The notes below the pieces were generated by a model. That model did no database searches. It saw only the letters and a list, made by a program, of their open reading frames with translations, and was not told where the DNA came from. Position numbers and translations under genes: made by a program. From assembly GCF_001514235.1 (NCBI RefSeq), contig NZ_KQ948926.1, positions 553,861 to 617,860 on the forward strand: a stretch of 64,000 nucleotides of DNA, read 5' to 3'. This document shows, piece after piece, positions 42,926-51,793 of the stretch. The DNA comes from Streptomyces caeruleatus. GTDB lineage: Bacteria > Actinomycetota > Actinomycetes > Streptomycetales > Streptomycetaceae. Every line of letters begins with the position of its first letter. The stretch's first letter is position 1.

Positions 42926-45900
42926 TCACTCGACCACGTGCCGCCCCTCCGGCCGCGCGCTGCAGGACGCCCGGAACGCGCAGTGCGTGCAGTGCTGGCC
43001 CGCGGTGGGCGTGAACCGTTCGTCGAGGACCTTGCCCGCGGCCGTGGCGAGCAGGTCGCCGACCCACTCCCCCTCGCCGCCGTCCAGAGGCTCCTGCCCC
43101 TGCACCTTGGGCAGGGTGTCGCCGCCGTCCCGCTTGGCGGCGCCCTGACGCAGCTGGACGAGTTCGGCACCGCCCGGTTCGGGACGTACTCCGTCGAAGG
43201 CCTCGTCGACGGCGCCCTCGTGAACGGCGAGCTGATAGACGGCGAGCTGCGGGTGGCGGGCCACCTCGGCCGCGCTGGGTGCCTGCTTGCCGGTCTTGAA
43301 GTCGACGACGTAGGCACGCCCTTCGCCGTCGGCCTCGACTCGGTCCATCTGGCCGCGGACGCGCACCTCGAACTCGCCGGCCTCCAGGGTCACGTCGAAG
43401 TCGTGCTCGCTCGCCACCGGCGTACGCCCCGCACGGTCCATCACATGCCACTTGAGGAAGCGTTCGAGCGCCACGCGCGCGTTGTCCTTCTCCTGCGCCG
43501 ACTTCCACGGCGCGTCGAAGGCGAGCGCGTTCCACACCGAGTCGAGGCGCTCCATGAGGACGGCGAGGTCGGCCGGGGTGTGCCCGGAGGCGACCTCGTC
43601 GGCGAGGACGTGCACCACGTTACCGAAGCCCTGGGCGACGGTCGCGGGCGCGTCGGCCTTCACTTCGCGGCCCAGGAACCATTGCAGGGAGCAGGTGTTG
43701 GCGAGCTGGTCGAGGGCGCTTCCGGAGAGCACCACGGGCTGGTCGCGGTCGCGCAGCGGCACCTTGGACTCGGTCGGCTCGAACATGCCCCACCAGCGGT
43801 AAGGGTGCGCGGAGGGCACCAACGGGCGGCCGTCCTCGTCGGCGAGCGCGGCGAGCCGGGCCAGCCGGCGGGCAGCGGCCTCCCTGAGGGTGTCCGACGC
43901 GCGCGGGTCGACCGTCGTCGCCCGCAGCTCGGCGACGAGCGCGGCGACAGCCAGAGGGCGGCGCGGGCGGCCCGTGACGTCCCTCGGTTCGACGCCGAGC
44001 TCGGTCAGGAAGCGGGAGGGCTGGTCGCCGTCGTCCGCCGGGGCCTTCACCGCCGTGACGACGAGGCGCTCACGCGCGCGTGTGGCGGCGACGTAGAACA
44101 GGCGGCGTTCCTCCGCCAGCAGGGCTCCCGGGGTGAGCGGTTCGGCGAGTCCGTCGCGGCCGATGCGGTCGGCCTCCAGGAGGGAGCCGCGGCGGCGCAG
44201 GTCCGGCCACAGGCCCTCCTGGACGCCCGCGACGACGACCAGGCGCCACTCCAGCCCCTTGGAGCGGTGCGCGGTCATCAGGCGCACGGCGTCGGGACGT
44301 ACGGCACGCCGCGTGAGGGTGTCGGCGGCGATGTCCTCGGCCTCGATCTCCGCCAGGAAGTTCAGGGCACCCCGGCCGCCGGTGCGCTCCTCCGCGCGGG
44401 TCGCTGTCGCGAAAAGGGCGCATACGGCGTCCAGGTCACGGTCGGCGTTGCGTCCGGCGGCGCCGCCGCGACGGGCCGCCCGCTCCAGGCGGGTGGGCCA
44501 GGGCGTGCCCTCCCACAGGTCCCACAGCGCCTCCTCGGCCGTACCGCCGCCCGCGAGACGCTCACGGGCCTTACGGAGCAGCGCGCCGAGGCGCTGGGCG
44601 CCACGCGCGTACGTGGGGTCGTGCACCGCCAGCCGCTCCGGCTCGGCCAGCGCCCGCGCGAGCAGCTCGTCCGAGGGCGGCGGCAAGGGGTTGCCCGCGG
44701 CCCGCTCCTCGTCGCGCAGGGCCCGCCCGAGACGGCGCAGGTCGGCGGCGTCCATGGCAGCGAGGGGGGAGGCGAGCAGGGTGAGGGCGGTCTCGGTGTC
44801 GAGCCAGGAGGGCTCCGGCTGCTCCGTCGAAGTCTCGGTGTCGAGCCAGGAGGGCTCCGGCTGCTCGGGCGCGGTCTCGGTGTCGAGCCGGGACGGCTCC
44901 GGCTCCTCGGTCGCGGTCTCGGCCTCGGCACGTACCGAGGCCTCCGCCGTGGCCACCGCCCGCAATGCCGTCAGCAGCGGTGCCACCGCCGGCTCGTGCC
45001 GCAGCGGCAGATCGTCGCCGTCGATGTCCAGCGGCACCCCGGCCGCGGTGAGCGCCCTGCGCACCGTCGGGATCGTGCGCGAGCCCGCGCGTACCAGGAC
45101 GGCCATCTCGCCCCAGGGCACGCCGTCCTCCAGGTGTGCCCTGCGCAGGATGTCGGCGATGTTGTCCAGTTCGGTGCCGGCTGTCGGGTAGGTGAAGACC
45201 TCGACACGGCCTCCCTCGCGGACCGGGGTGAGCTCGCGGTGGGCGCGTACCTTCTCGGCCGGCAGCCTGGTGAGCGGCATGCGCTGGGTCAGCAGCCGGG
45301 TCGCGGCCAGCAGGGCGGCGCCGGAGCGGCGGGAGGTGCGCAGGACCTCGACAGGCGCGGGGCGGCCGTCCGCGCGCGGGAAGGCGTGCGGGAACTCCAG
45401 GATGCCGTTCACGTCGGCGCCCCGGAACGCGTAGATCGACTGGTCGGGGTCGCCGAAGGCGACGAGGGTGCGCCCGCCGCCGGCGAGGGCGTGCAGCAGC
45501 CGTACCTGGGCCGGGTCGGTGTCCTGGTACTCGTCGACGTACACGGCGTCGTACTGCGCGGCGAGCCGCTGGGCGGCCTCGGGGCGGCGGGCGAGGAGCA
45601 CCGCGCGGTGGACGAGTTCGGCGTAGTCGAGGACGCCCTGCATGTCGAGCACGTCGAGGTACTCGGCGAGGAAGGCGGCCGCGGCGCGCCAGTCGGGGCG
45701 GCCGATGCGGTGGGCGAAGGCGTCCAGCGCGTCGGGGCCGAGACCGAGTTCGCGGCTGCGGGCGAGGACCGCGCGGACCTCGTCGGCGAAGCCTCGCGTG
45801 GTCAGACAGGCGCGCAGCTCGTCCGGCCAGCGCACATGGGCGAGTCCGAGCCGCTCCAGGTCCGGCTGGCCCGCGAGCAGCTCCCGTACGGTCACGTCCT

Positions 45901-46333
45901 GCTCGGGGCCGGACAGCAGTCGCATCGGCTCCGCGAACAGGTCGCTGTCCTGGTGGGCGCGGACCAGGGCGTAGCAGAACGAGTGGAACGTGGTCGCCCG
46001 GGGCGCGCGGGCCGCTCCCATGCGCAGCGCCATGCGGTCGCGCAGCTCCACGGCGGCCTTGCGGCTGAACGTCAGCACCAGGATGCGCTCGGGGTCCCCT
46101 CCACGGGCGACGCGGGACGCCACCGACTCCACGAGCGTGGTCGTCTTGCCGGTGCCCGGGCCTGCGAGAACGAGCAGTGGTCCGGTCTTGTGGTCAACCA
46201 CTGCGCGCTGTGCCGCGTCCAGACGAGGGGGAGCCGTTCGCACGACGGGGGTACGCACCAGCCGGTAAGCGCCACGGGTCCCCTGTCGCACCTGGGGGTG
46301 CGACAGGCGCCTGGTGGAGGAAGAGGAGCTCAC
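42926..46333 (-). CDS. AdnB-like ATP-dependent helicase-nuclease with Fe-S staple
   Basis: A roughly 1,135-residue protein pairing a UvrD-type motor with a RecB/AddB-type nuclease. Motor motifs: LVLAGPGTGKTTTLVESV, FSRKAAVELRDRM, YVDEYQDTDPAQVRLL, GDPDQSIYAFRGA, AHRSKGLEWRLVVVAG and VAATRARERLVV. The nuclease has YVVDFKTGK and QLAVYQLAV, bracketed by four cysteines (NTCSLQWFLGR; CTHCAFRASC) that should hold an iron-sulfur cluster as in AddB/Cas4. A tandem repeat of EPSWLDTETS-like units lies near residue 490. GTG start at 46331-46333; longer starts are possible. Confidence 0.88.
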   Translation of the reverse strand: MSSSSSTRRLSHPQVRQGTRGAYRLVRTPVVRTAPPRLDAAQRAVVDHKTGPLLVLAGPGTGKTTTLVESVASRVARGGDPERILVLTFSRKAAVELRDRMALRMGAARAPRATTFHSFCYALVRAHQDSDLFAEPMRLLSGPEQDVTVRELLAGQPDLERLGLAHVRWPDELRACLTTRGFADEVRAVLARSRELGLGPDALDAFAHRIGRPDWRAAAAFLAEYLDVLDMQGVLDYAELVHRAVLLARRPEAAQRLAAQYDAVYVDEYQDTDPAQVRLLHALAGGGRTLVAFGDPDQSIYAFRGADVNGILEFPHAFPRADGRPAPVEVLRTSRRSGAALLAATRLLTQRMPLTRLPAEKVRAHRELTPVREGGRVEVFTYPTAGTELDNIADILRRAHLEDGVPWGEMAVLVRAGSRTIPTVRRALTAAGVPLDIDGDDLPLRHEPAVAPLLTALRAVATAEASVRAEAETATEEPEPSRLDTETAPEQPEPSWLDTETSTEQPEPSWLDTETALTLLASPLAAMDAADLRRLGRALRDEERAAGNPLPPPSDELLARALAEPERLAVHDPTYARGAQRLGALLRKARERLAGGGTAEEALWDLWEGTPWPTRLERAARRGGAAGRNADRDLDAVCALFATATRAEERTGGRGALNFLAEIEAEDIAADTLTRRAVRPDAVRLMTAHRSKGLEWRLVVVAGVQEGLWPDLRRRGSLLEADRIGRDGLAEPLTPGALLAEERRLFYVAATRARERLVVTAVKAPADDGDQPSRFLTELGVEPRDVTGRPRRPLAVAALVAELRATTVDPRASDTLREAAARRLARLAALADEDGRPLVPSAHPYRWWGMFEPTESKVPLRDRDQPVVLSGSALDQLANTCSLQWFLGREVKADAPATVAQGFGNVVHVLADEVASGHTPADLAVLMERLDSVWNALAFDAPWKSAQEKDNARVALERFLKWHVMDRAGRTPVASEHDFDVTLEAGEFEVRVRGQMDRVEADGEGRAYVVDFKTGKQAPSAAEVARHPQLAVYQLAVHEGAVDEAFDGVRPEPGGAELVQLRQGAAKRDGGDTLPKVQGQEPLDGGEGEWVGDLLATAAGKVLDERFTPTAGQHCTHCAFRASCSARPEGRHVVE

Positions 46334-46590
46334 GTGGTTCGCCGGTCCTGGTGGGTGTGCTGGTGGGACGCCCCTCGCGCGTGGAGGGCGGTGGCCGCGG
46401 GGTGAGGGGGACACGCGCAGCCGACGCTACGCCGACGGGTGGCGCGGAAGCAGGGCTTCCGATTCATCCCTCGGTTCACTTGCGACACGTACGTCCCTCA
46501 CCTCACGAACGTACGTCATGCCACGGACGTGCCCTCTTTCCCCCGTACGGATCACGGGTCACACAGCGGGTCCGCCGATGGCGGAAGCTG

Positions 46591-47016
46591 TCAGGTGTGA
46601 CCCTGTGCGCGTTCGCCGCCGTCCCAGCGCGCCCGCCTCATGTCGAGGCGCGGCAGGTGGCCCTCGGCGGCCCTGCTCGCCTCCTTCAGCGGCGTGCCCT
46701 CCGCGCGGTAGTGCTCCAGCGCCCTCAGCTCGTGCCCGGGCAGCAGGACCCCGTCCGCGCGGACCACCCGCCACCACGGAACGGCGCCCCCGTAGAGGGC
46801 CATCACCCGGCCGACCTGGCGGGGCCCGCCCTCCTCCAGCCACTCCGCGACGTCCCCGTACGTCATGACGCGGCCCGGCGGAACCAGGTCGGCGACCTCG
46901 AGGACCCGCTCGGCGTACTCCGGCAGCGCGTCCGCGTGCTCCGGGCGAACGTCGTGGTCCGGGCGGACGCCGGCGCGGTCCGGGCGATCATGGTCCGGAA
47001 GACTCTCCTCACTCAT
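46591..47016 (-). CDS. Alkyltransferase-like protein (ATL, MGMT family)
   Basis: A 141-residue member of the O6-alkylguanine transferase fold. The DNA-binding part is clear: VADLVPPGRVMTYGDVAEWL and PRQVGRVMALYGG. The position of the reactive PCHR motif reads VPWWRVVRADG, so the alkyl-accepting cysteine is replaced by Trp and the next His by Trp. It therefore cannot repair by alkyl transfer and fits the ATL group, which flags O6-alkylguanine for nucleotide excision repair. The ATG at 47014-47016 starts MSEESL. An Asp/His-rich N-terminal stretch precedes the fold. Confidence 0.85.
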   Translation of the reverse strand: MSEESLPDHDRPDRAGVRPDHDVRPEHADALPEYAERVLEVADLVPPGRVMTYGDVAEWLEEGGPRQVGRVMALYGGAVPWWRVVRADGVLLPGHELRALEHYRAEGTPLKEASRAAEGHLPRLDMRRARWDGGERAQGHT

Positions 47017-47202
47017 CCGGCCCATCCTGCACCACCCCACCGACAATGTGACGCGCTCGCCACTGAGCGTGTGCCTCGCCCTGCGGCGGCCCTTCGGGCA
47101 GACTGTGCGCCCCCGCATTTGCACCCTGATGCCCCCGTGTGTCGGTGGAGCATGCCACCATCGTGCGGGCGGTGACTGGTGATACGAGATCAAGAAGAGA
47201 CG

Positions 47203-49965
47203 ATGAAGCAGCAGGGTGTGCACCCGGAGGACGCGGAAAGCACCTCTGACGCTTCGTCGCGCCCGGACACCGCGAACGCCGACAAGAAGGGCACCGGCGA
47301 GGGCGGCGACAAGGGCAGCGACAGCGACACCGGCAAGAAGGACGAGGCCGCGTACGACCTGGACGAGGCGCACGCCGACGAGGTCGAGGGCGACGAACCG
47401 CTGCTCCCCGCGCGCGTGCACCGTCCCTCCGACCTGATGCGGCTCCTCGTGGGCGTGCTCGGCATCGTGCTGCTGCTCGCGATTGCCGCGTTCGCGCACG
47501 GCACCACCTCGGGCCTCGAACAGGACATCAACAAGGGCACCGGCCAGGCGCCCGACGTGTTCAGCAAGATGGCCGGGCTCGTCTCCAGCATCGCCATCCT
47601 CCTGGTGCCCGTCGCCTTCGCGATCGAACGGCTCATCAAGCGGGACGGGCTGCGGATCGCCGACGGTGTCCTCGCGGCCGTCCTGGCGCACGGGGTGACG
47701 CTCGCCACGGACCTGTGGGTCGCGCGGGCCGCCCCGGAGTCGATCCGGGACGCCCTCACCCAGCCCTCACCCGGCGACATCGGCTCCCTCACCGACCCGG
47801 TGCACGGGTATCTCGCGCCGGTGATCGCGTACATGACCGCCGTGGGCATGTCCCGCAGACCGCGCTGGCGTGCGGTGCTCTGGGCGGTCCTGCTTCTCTA
47901 CGCCTTCTCCATGCTGGTCACCGGCTACACCACACCGTTCTCGATCCTCCTGACGCTGCTGATCGGCTGGACCGTCGCCTACGGCACGCTGTACGCGGTC
48001 GGCTCGCCCAATGTCCGTCCCACCGGGCGGACCCTGATGGCGGGCCTCAGGCACGTCGGCTTCCGCCCGGTGAGCGCGGCCCGCGAGGAGATCTCCGACA
48101 CACAGGAGACCGGCGACCGCGGCCGGCGCTACTTCGTCACCCTGGAGGACGGTCCGCCGCTGGACGTGACCGTGGTCGACCGGGAGCAGCAGGCGCAGGG
48201 CTTCTTCTATCGCGCGTGGCGCAATCTGACGCTGCGCGGCTTCGCCACCCGAAGCAGCCTCCAGTCGCTCCGCCAGGCCCTGGAGCAGGAGGCGCTGCTC
48301 GCCTACGCGGCCATCGCCGCCGGTGCCAACGCGCCCAAGCTGATCGCCACCTCCGAGCTCGGCCCGGACGCCGTGATGCTGGTCTACGAGCACACCGGCG
48401 GGCACACCCTGGACTCGCTGGCGGACCAGGAGATCACCGACGGACTGCTGCGCGACACCTGGCTCCAGGTCAAGGCGTTGCAGTCCCGGCGCATCGCGCA
48501 CCGCAGGCTGGTGGGTGACGCGATTCTGGTGGATCGTTCCGGCAAGGTGATTATCACCGACCTGCGCATCGGCGAGATCGCGGCGAACAGCCTGCTGCTG
48601 CGCATGGACATCTCCCAGCTGCTGGTGACCCTCGGCCTGCGCGTGGGCGCCGAGCGCGCGGTGGCCTCGGCGGTGAGCGTGCTCGGCCCCGACGCGGTGG
48701 CCGACTGTCTTCCGATGCTCCAGCCCATCGCCCTGAGCCGCTCCACGCGCGCGACACTGCGCAGACTCGCCCGGGAGAGGGCCCAGCGCGAGCGCGACGC
48801 CGTGCTGGAGGCGTCCAAGCACGCCAGACACGCCCGCAGCGAGGAGGCCCCGAGCGAGGCCGGGCCGGCCCTCGACAAGCCGGACAAGAAGACCGTGAAA
48901 GCGCAGGCGCGGGCCGAGAAGCGGGCCATCGACGAGGCTCTGGACGAGGCGCGCGAGGAGGATCTGCTCACCCAGATCCGCCACGAGGTGCTGCGGATCA
49001 GGCCGCAGGCCCCGGTCGAACCGGCCCGCCTCGAACGGGTGCGGCCGCGCACGCTGATCAGCTTCATCGCCGGTGCCATCGGCGCGTACTTCCTGCTGAC
49101 GCAGCTCACGCACATCGAGTTCGGCCCGCTCATCTCCAACGCGCAGTGGGGCTGGGTGGCCGCGGCCGTGCTGTTCTCGGCGGCCAGCTACTTCGCGGCG
49201 GCGATGGCGCTGCTGGGCTTCGTGCCCGAGCGGGTCCCGTTCCGGCGGACCGTGGGGGCCCAGGTGGCCGGGTCGTTCGTGAAGATCGTCGCGCCGGCCG
49301 CGGTCGGCGGCGTCGCTCTGAACACCCGTTTCCTCCAGCGCGCGGGAGTGCGGCCGGGGCTCGCGGTGGCGAGCGTCGGCGCCTCGCAGCTGTTCGGGCT
49401 CGGCTGTCACATCCTGATGCTGCTGTCCTTCGGCTACCTGACCGGCACCGAGAAGACGCCGTCGCTGTCGCCGTCCCGGACCGTCATCGCGGGTCTGCTG
49501 ACGGTGGCGGTGCTGGTGCTCGTGGTGACCTCGGTGCCGTTCCTGCGGAAATTCGTCGTCACGCGCGTGAGGTCGCTGTTCGCAGGTGTCGTGCCGCGCA
49601 TGCTCGATGTGCTGCAGCGGCCGCAGAAGCTGGTCACCGGTATCGGTGGCATGCTGCTGCTGACCGCCTGCTTCGTGATGTGCCTGGACGCCTCGATCCG
49701 CGCGTTCGGCAGCGAGGGCACCTCGCTCAGCATCGCCAGCGTGGCCGTCGTCTTCCTGGCGGGCAACGCGCTCGGCTCCGCGGCGCCGACCCCGGGCGGC
49801 GTGGGCGCCGTGGAGGCGACCCTGACCGTCGGTCTGATCGCCGTGGGCCTGCCCAGCGAGGTCGCCGCGCCCGCGGTGCTGCTGTTCCGGCTCCTGACCC
49901 TCTGGCTGCCCGTGCTGCCGGGCTGGCTGGCCTTCAACCACCTGACCCGCAAGGGCGCGCTGTAG
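47203..49965 (+). CDS. Kinase-like domain fused to LPG-synthase-type membrane domain
   Basis: A 920-residue membrane protein. An acidic N-terminus of about 70 residues is followed by four to five membrane helices (about 80-240). Next is a soluble region resembling a degenerate ABC1/protein-kinase fold (AYAAIAAGANAPKLIATSELGPDAVMLVYEH; RIAHRRLVGDAILVDRSGKVIITDLRIG, with a possible catalytic loop). Then come a charged linker and a C-terminal lysylphosphatidylglycerol-synthase/UPF0104 membrane domain with PAAVGGVALNTRFLQRAG and NALGSAAPTPGGVGAVEA. The ATG at 47203 follows GAAGAG. It may act in membrane lipid modification or flipping; no aminoacyl-transferase domain is present. Confidence 0.85.
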   Translation: MKQQGVHPEDAESTSDASSRPDTANADKKGTGEGGDKGSDSDTGKKDEAAYDLDEAHADEVEGDEPLLPARVHRPSDLMRLLVGVLGIVLLLAIAAFAHGTTSGLEQDINKGTGQAPDVFSKMAGLVSSIAILLVPVAFAIERLIKRDGLRIADGVLAAVLAHGVTLATDLWVARAAPESIRDALTQPSPGDIGSLTDPVHGYLAPVIAYMTAVGMSRRPRWRAVLWAVLLLYAFSMLVTGYTTPFSILLTLLIGWTVAYGTLYAVGSPNVRPTGRTLMAGLRHVGFRPVSAAREEISDTQETGDRGRRYFVTLEDGPPLDVTVVDREQQAQGFFYRAWRNLTLRGFATRSSLQSLRQALEQEALLAYAAIAAGANAPKLIATSELGPDAVMLVYEHTGGHTLDSLADQEITDGLLRDTWLQVKALQSRRIAHRRLVGDAILVDRSGKVIITDLRIGEIAANSLLLRMDISQLLVTLGLRVGAERAVASAVSVLGPDAVADCLPMLQPIALSRSTRATLRRLARERAQRERDAVLEASKHARHARSEEAPSEAGPALDKPDKKTVKAQARAEKRAIDEALDEAREEDLLTQIRHEVLRIRPQAPVEPARLERVRPRTLISFIAGAIGAYFLLTQLTHIEFGPLISNAQWGWVAAAVLFSAASYFAAAMALLGFVPERVPFRRTVGAQVAGSFVKIVAPAAVGGVALNTRFLQRAGVRPGLAVASVGASQLFGLGCHILMLLSFGYLTGTEKTPSLSPSRTVIAGLLTVAVLVLVVTSVPFLRKFVVTRVRSLFAGVVPRMLDVLQRPQKLVTGIGGMLLLTACFVMCLDASIRAFGSEGTSLSIASVAVVFLAGNALGSAAPTPGGVGAVEATLTVGLIAVGLPSEVAAPAVLLFRLLTLWLPVLPGWLAFNHLTRKGAL

Positions 49966-49998
49966 CGCGAGGCGGCGTACGCGAGCCTGCGGGAGCAT

Positions 49999-50025
49999 GT
50001 CGTACGACGAACTCGGCGTCGTACG
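49999..50025. promoter_or_regulatory. Direct repeat of GTCGTACG upstream of first peptidase gene
   Basis: gtcgtacg occurs at 49999-50006 (within the palindrome gtcgtacgac) and again at 50018-50025, 19 bp apart, about 90-115 bp before the start codon. It could be an operator; no regulator is identified. Confidence 0.25.
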
Positions 50026-50113
50026 TTGTAAGGCTCGACAGGTCAGGGCGCCCCCGTACCTCGTACGGCTCGCGCCCCGAGCGCCCCACCCCGCACGACC
50101 CCAGGATGGGACC

Positions 50114-51661
50114 ATGCCGAACCCGCCCCGGACGCGTGCCGCTGCCCTGACCGCCGCAGCCCTGCTGCTGTCCTCCTTGCTGACGGGATGCGGCGGCGAC
50201 GACTCCGGGGACGAGGACCTGACGGCGCAGGAACTGAGCTGGAAGGCCTGTCCGACCCCCTCCCAGGCACAGGGCGGCGCGGGCAGCCCGTCGCCCCTGC
50301 CGGACGGCGGGTCATGGCAGTGCGCCACGATGAAGGCGCCCCGCGACTGGAACGATCCCAAGGGCGACACGATCGACATTGAGCTGATCCGGGCAAGGAC
50401 CAGCGGCGCCGAGAACCGGCGGATCGGCTCGCTGATCTTCAACTTCGGCGGCCCCGGCCTCTCGGGCGTCACCACACTGCCCTCCTTCGGCGACGCCTAC
50501 GAGAAGCTGCGCACCCGCTACGACCTGGTGAGCTTCGACCCGCGCGGAGTCGGCCGCAGCTCGCCCGTGCTGTGCGAGAACGACCAGCAGCTCGACGCCT
50601 TCTTCCAGCAGGACACGACGCCGGACGACGCCGCCGAGCGGACCGAACTGCTGGACAACACCAAGGAGTTCAACGAGGCGTGCGAGGAGAACTCCGAAGG
50701 GATGCTCCCGCATGTGCGCACCACCGACGCGGCCCGCGACATGGACCTGTTGCGACAGGTGCTCGGCGACGACAAGCTGTACTACTTCGGCATCTCCTAC
50801 GGCACCGAACTCGGTGGCGTCTACGCCCACCTGTTCCCGCAGAACGTGGGCCGCGCGGTCTTCGACGCGGTGGTCGACCCGACGCAGAACTCCGAGCAGG
50901 GCACACTCGGGCAGGTCAAGGGCTTTCAGCTCGCGCTCGACAACTTCGCCGAGGACTGCACCTCCAAGACCGAGGACTGCCCGATCGGCGACACCGCCCA
51001 AGACGTCAAGGACCGCATCGCCAAGCTGTTGAAGGACCTCGACAGCAAGCCGATCCAGGGCGTCTTCCCGCGCGATCTGACGCAGAGCGCGGCGACCAAC
51101 GGCATCGCGCAGGCGCTGTACTCGAAGGATCTCTGGCAGTACCTCACCGAGGGTCTTGAGCAGGCGTACGACGGCGACGGCAGGATCCTGATGCTGCTGT
51201 CCGACTCGCTGAACGGGCGCAGCGAGAACGGCGAGTACAGCAACATCACCGCCGCCAACATCTCGATCAACTGCGCCGACGACAAGCCGCGGTACACCCC
51301 GGAATACGTCGAGCGGAAGCTGCCCGAGTTCCGGGCCGCCTCGCCCCTGTTCGGCGATGCCTTCGCCTGGTCCCTGCTCAGCTGCACCGACTGGGCCGTG
51401 CCGGGGGCTGCCGATCATCCCGACGTCAGCGCGCCCGGCGCGGCACCGATCCTCGTGGTGGGGAACACCGGCGACCCGGCCACGCCGTACGAGGGCGCGC
51501 AGCGGATGGTGGAGGCGCTGGGCGCGGGGGTGGGTGTGCAGCTGACGTACAAGGGTCAGGGACACGGGGCCTACAACAGCAAGAACAAGTGCGTGCAGGA
51601 CGCGGTGAACGGATACCTGCTGGACGGGAAGGTGCCGGCGACCGGCACGGTCTGCTCCTGA
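50114..51661 (+). CDS. Secreted alpha/beta-hydrolase lipoprotein, SlpD/SlpE (tripeptidyl aminopeptidase) type
   Basis: A 515-residue exported peptidase. The N-terminus is a lipoprotein signal (RTRAAALTAAALLLSSLL then lipobox LTGC at Cys about 26). The hydrolase fold has the oxyanion strand FNFGGPGLSG, RYDLVSFDPRGVG and the nucleophile GISYGTELGG (Ser in GxSxG). A C-terminal TAP-like domain contains VVGNTGDPATPYEGA (Asp) and GQGHGAY (His). Mycelium-associated tripeptidyl aminopeptidases of S. lividans (SlpD, SlpE) have this layout and are also paired. Its paralogue lies 132 bp downstream with the same length. Confidence 0.9.
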   Translation: MPNPPRTRAAALTAAALLLSSLLTGCGGDDSGDEDLTAQELSWKACPTPSQAQGGAGSPSPLPDGGSWQCATMKAPRDWNDPKGDTIDIELIRARTSGAENRRIGSLIFNFGGPGLSGVTTLPSFGDAYEKLRTRYDLVSFDPRGVGRSSPVLCENDQQLDAFFQQDTTPDDAAERTELLDNTKEFNEACEENSEGMLPHVRTTDAARDMDLLRQVLGDDKLYYFGISYGTELGGVYAHLFPQNVGRAVFDAVVDPTQNSEQGTLGQVKGFQLALDNFAEDCTSKTEDCPIGDTAQDVKDRIAKLLKDLDSKPIQGVFPRDLTQSAATNGIAQALYSKDLWQYLTEGLEQAYDGDGRILMLLSDSLNGRSENGEYSNITAANISINCADDKPRYTPEYVERKLPEFRAASPLFGDAFAWSLLSCTDWAVPGAADHPDVSAPGAAPILVVGNTGDPATPYEGAQRMVEALGAGVGVQLTYKGQGHGAYNSKNKCVQDAVNGYLLDGKVPATGTVCS

Positions 51662-51696
51662 GACCGAGCGGGAAGAAAAAAGTGCAGGTCAGAGAG

Positions 51697-51705
51697 TTAT
51701 CCACA
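51697..51705 (+). promoter_or_regulatory. DnaA-box match between the paired peptidase genes
   Basis: ttatccaca, the general bacterial DnaA-box consensus, lies 89 bp upstream of the second peptidase gene. A tactat element near 51733 could be a -10 for that gene. Confidence 0.3.
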
Positions 51706-51793
51706 GGCCCCGACGGTCTTTTCGTGATCCGCCTACTATGGCCAGACCGCCATCCGCGGCACGGTGCGGACGGCCTGCGAGGGGGGAAGTGAG

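Noticed and set aside
46505..46517. LexA/SOS box upstream of the AdnB-like gene
   Set aside because: cgaacgtacgtc has one good half (gaac) but lacks the gttc half of the actinobacterial LexA palindrome.
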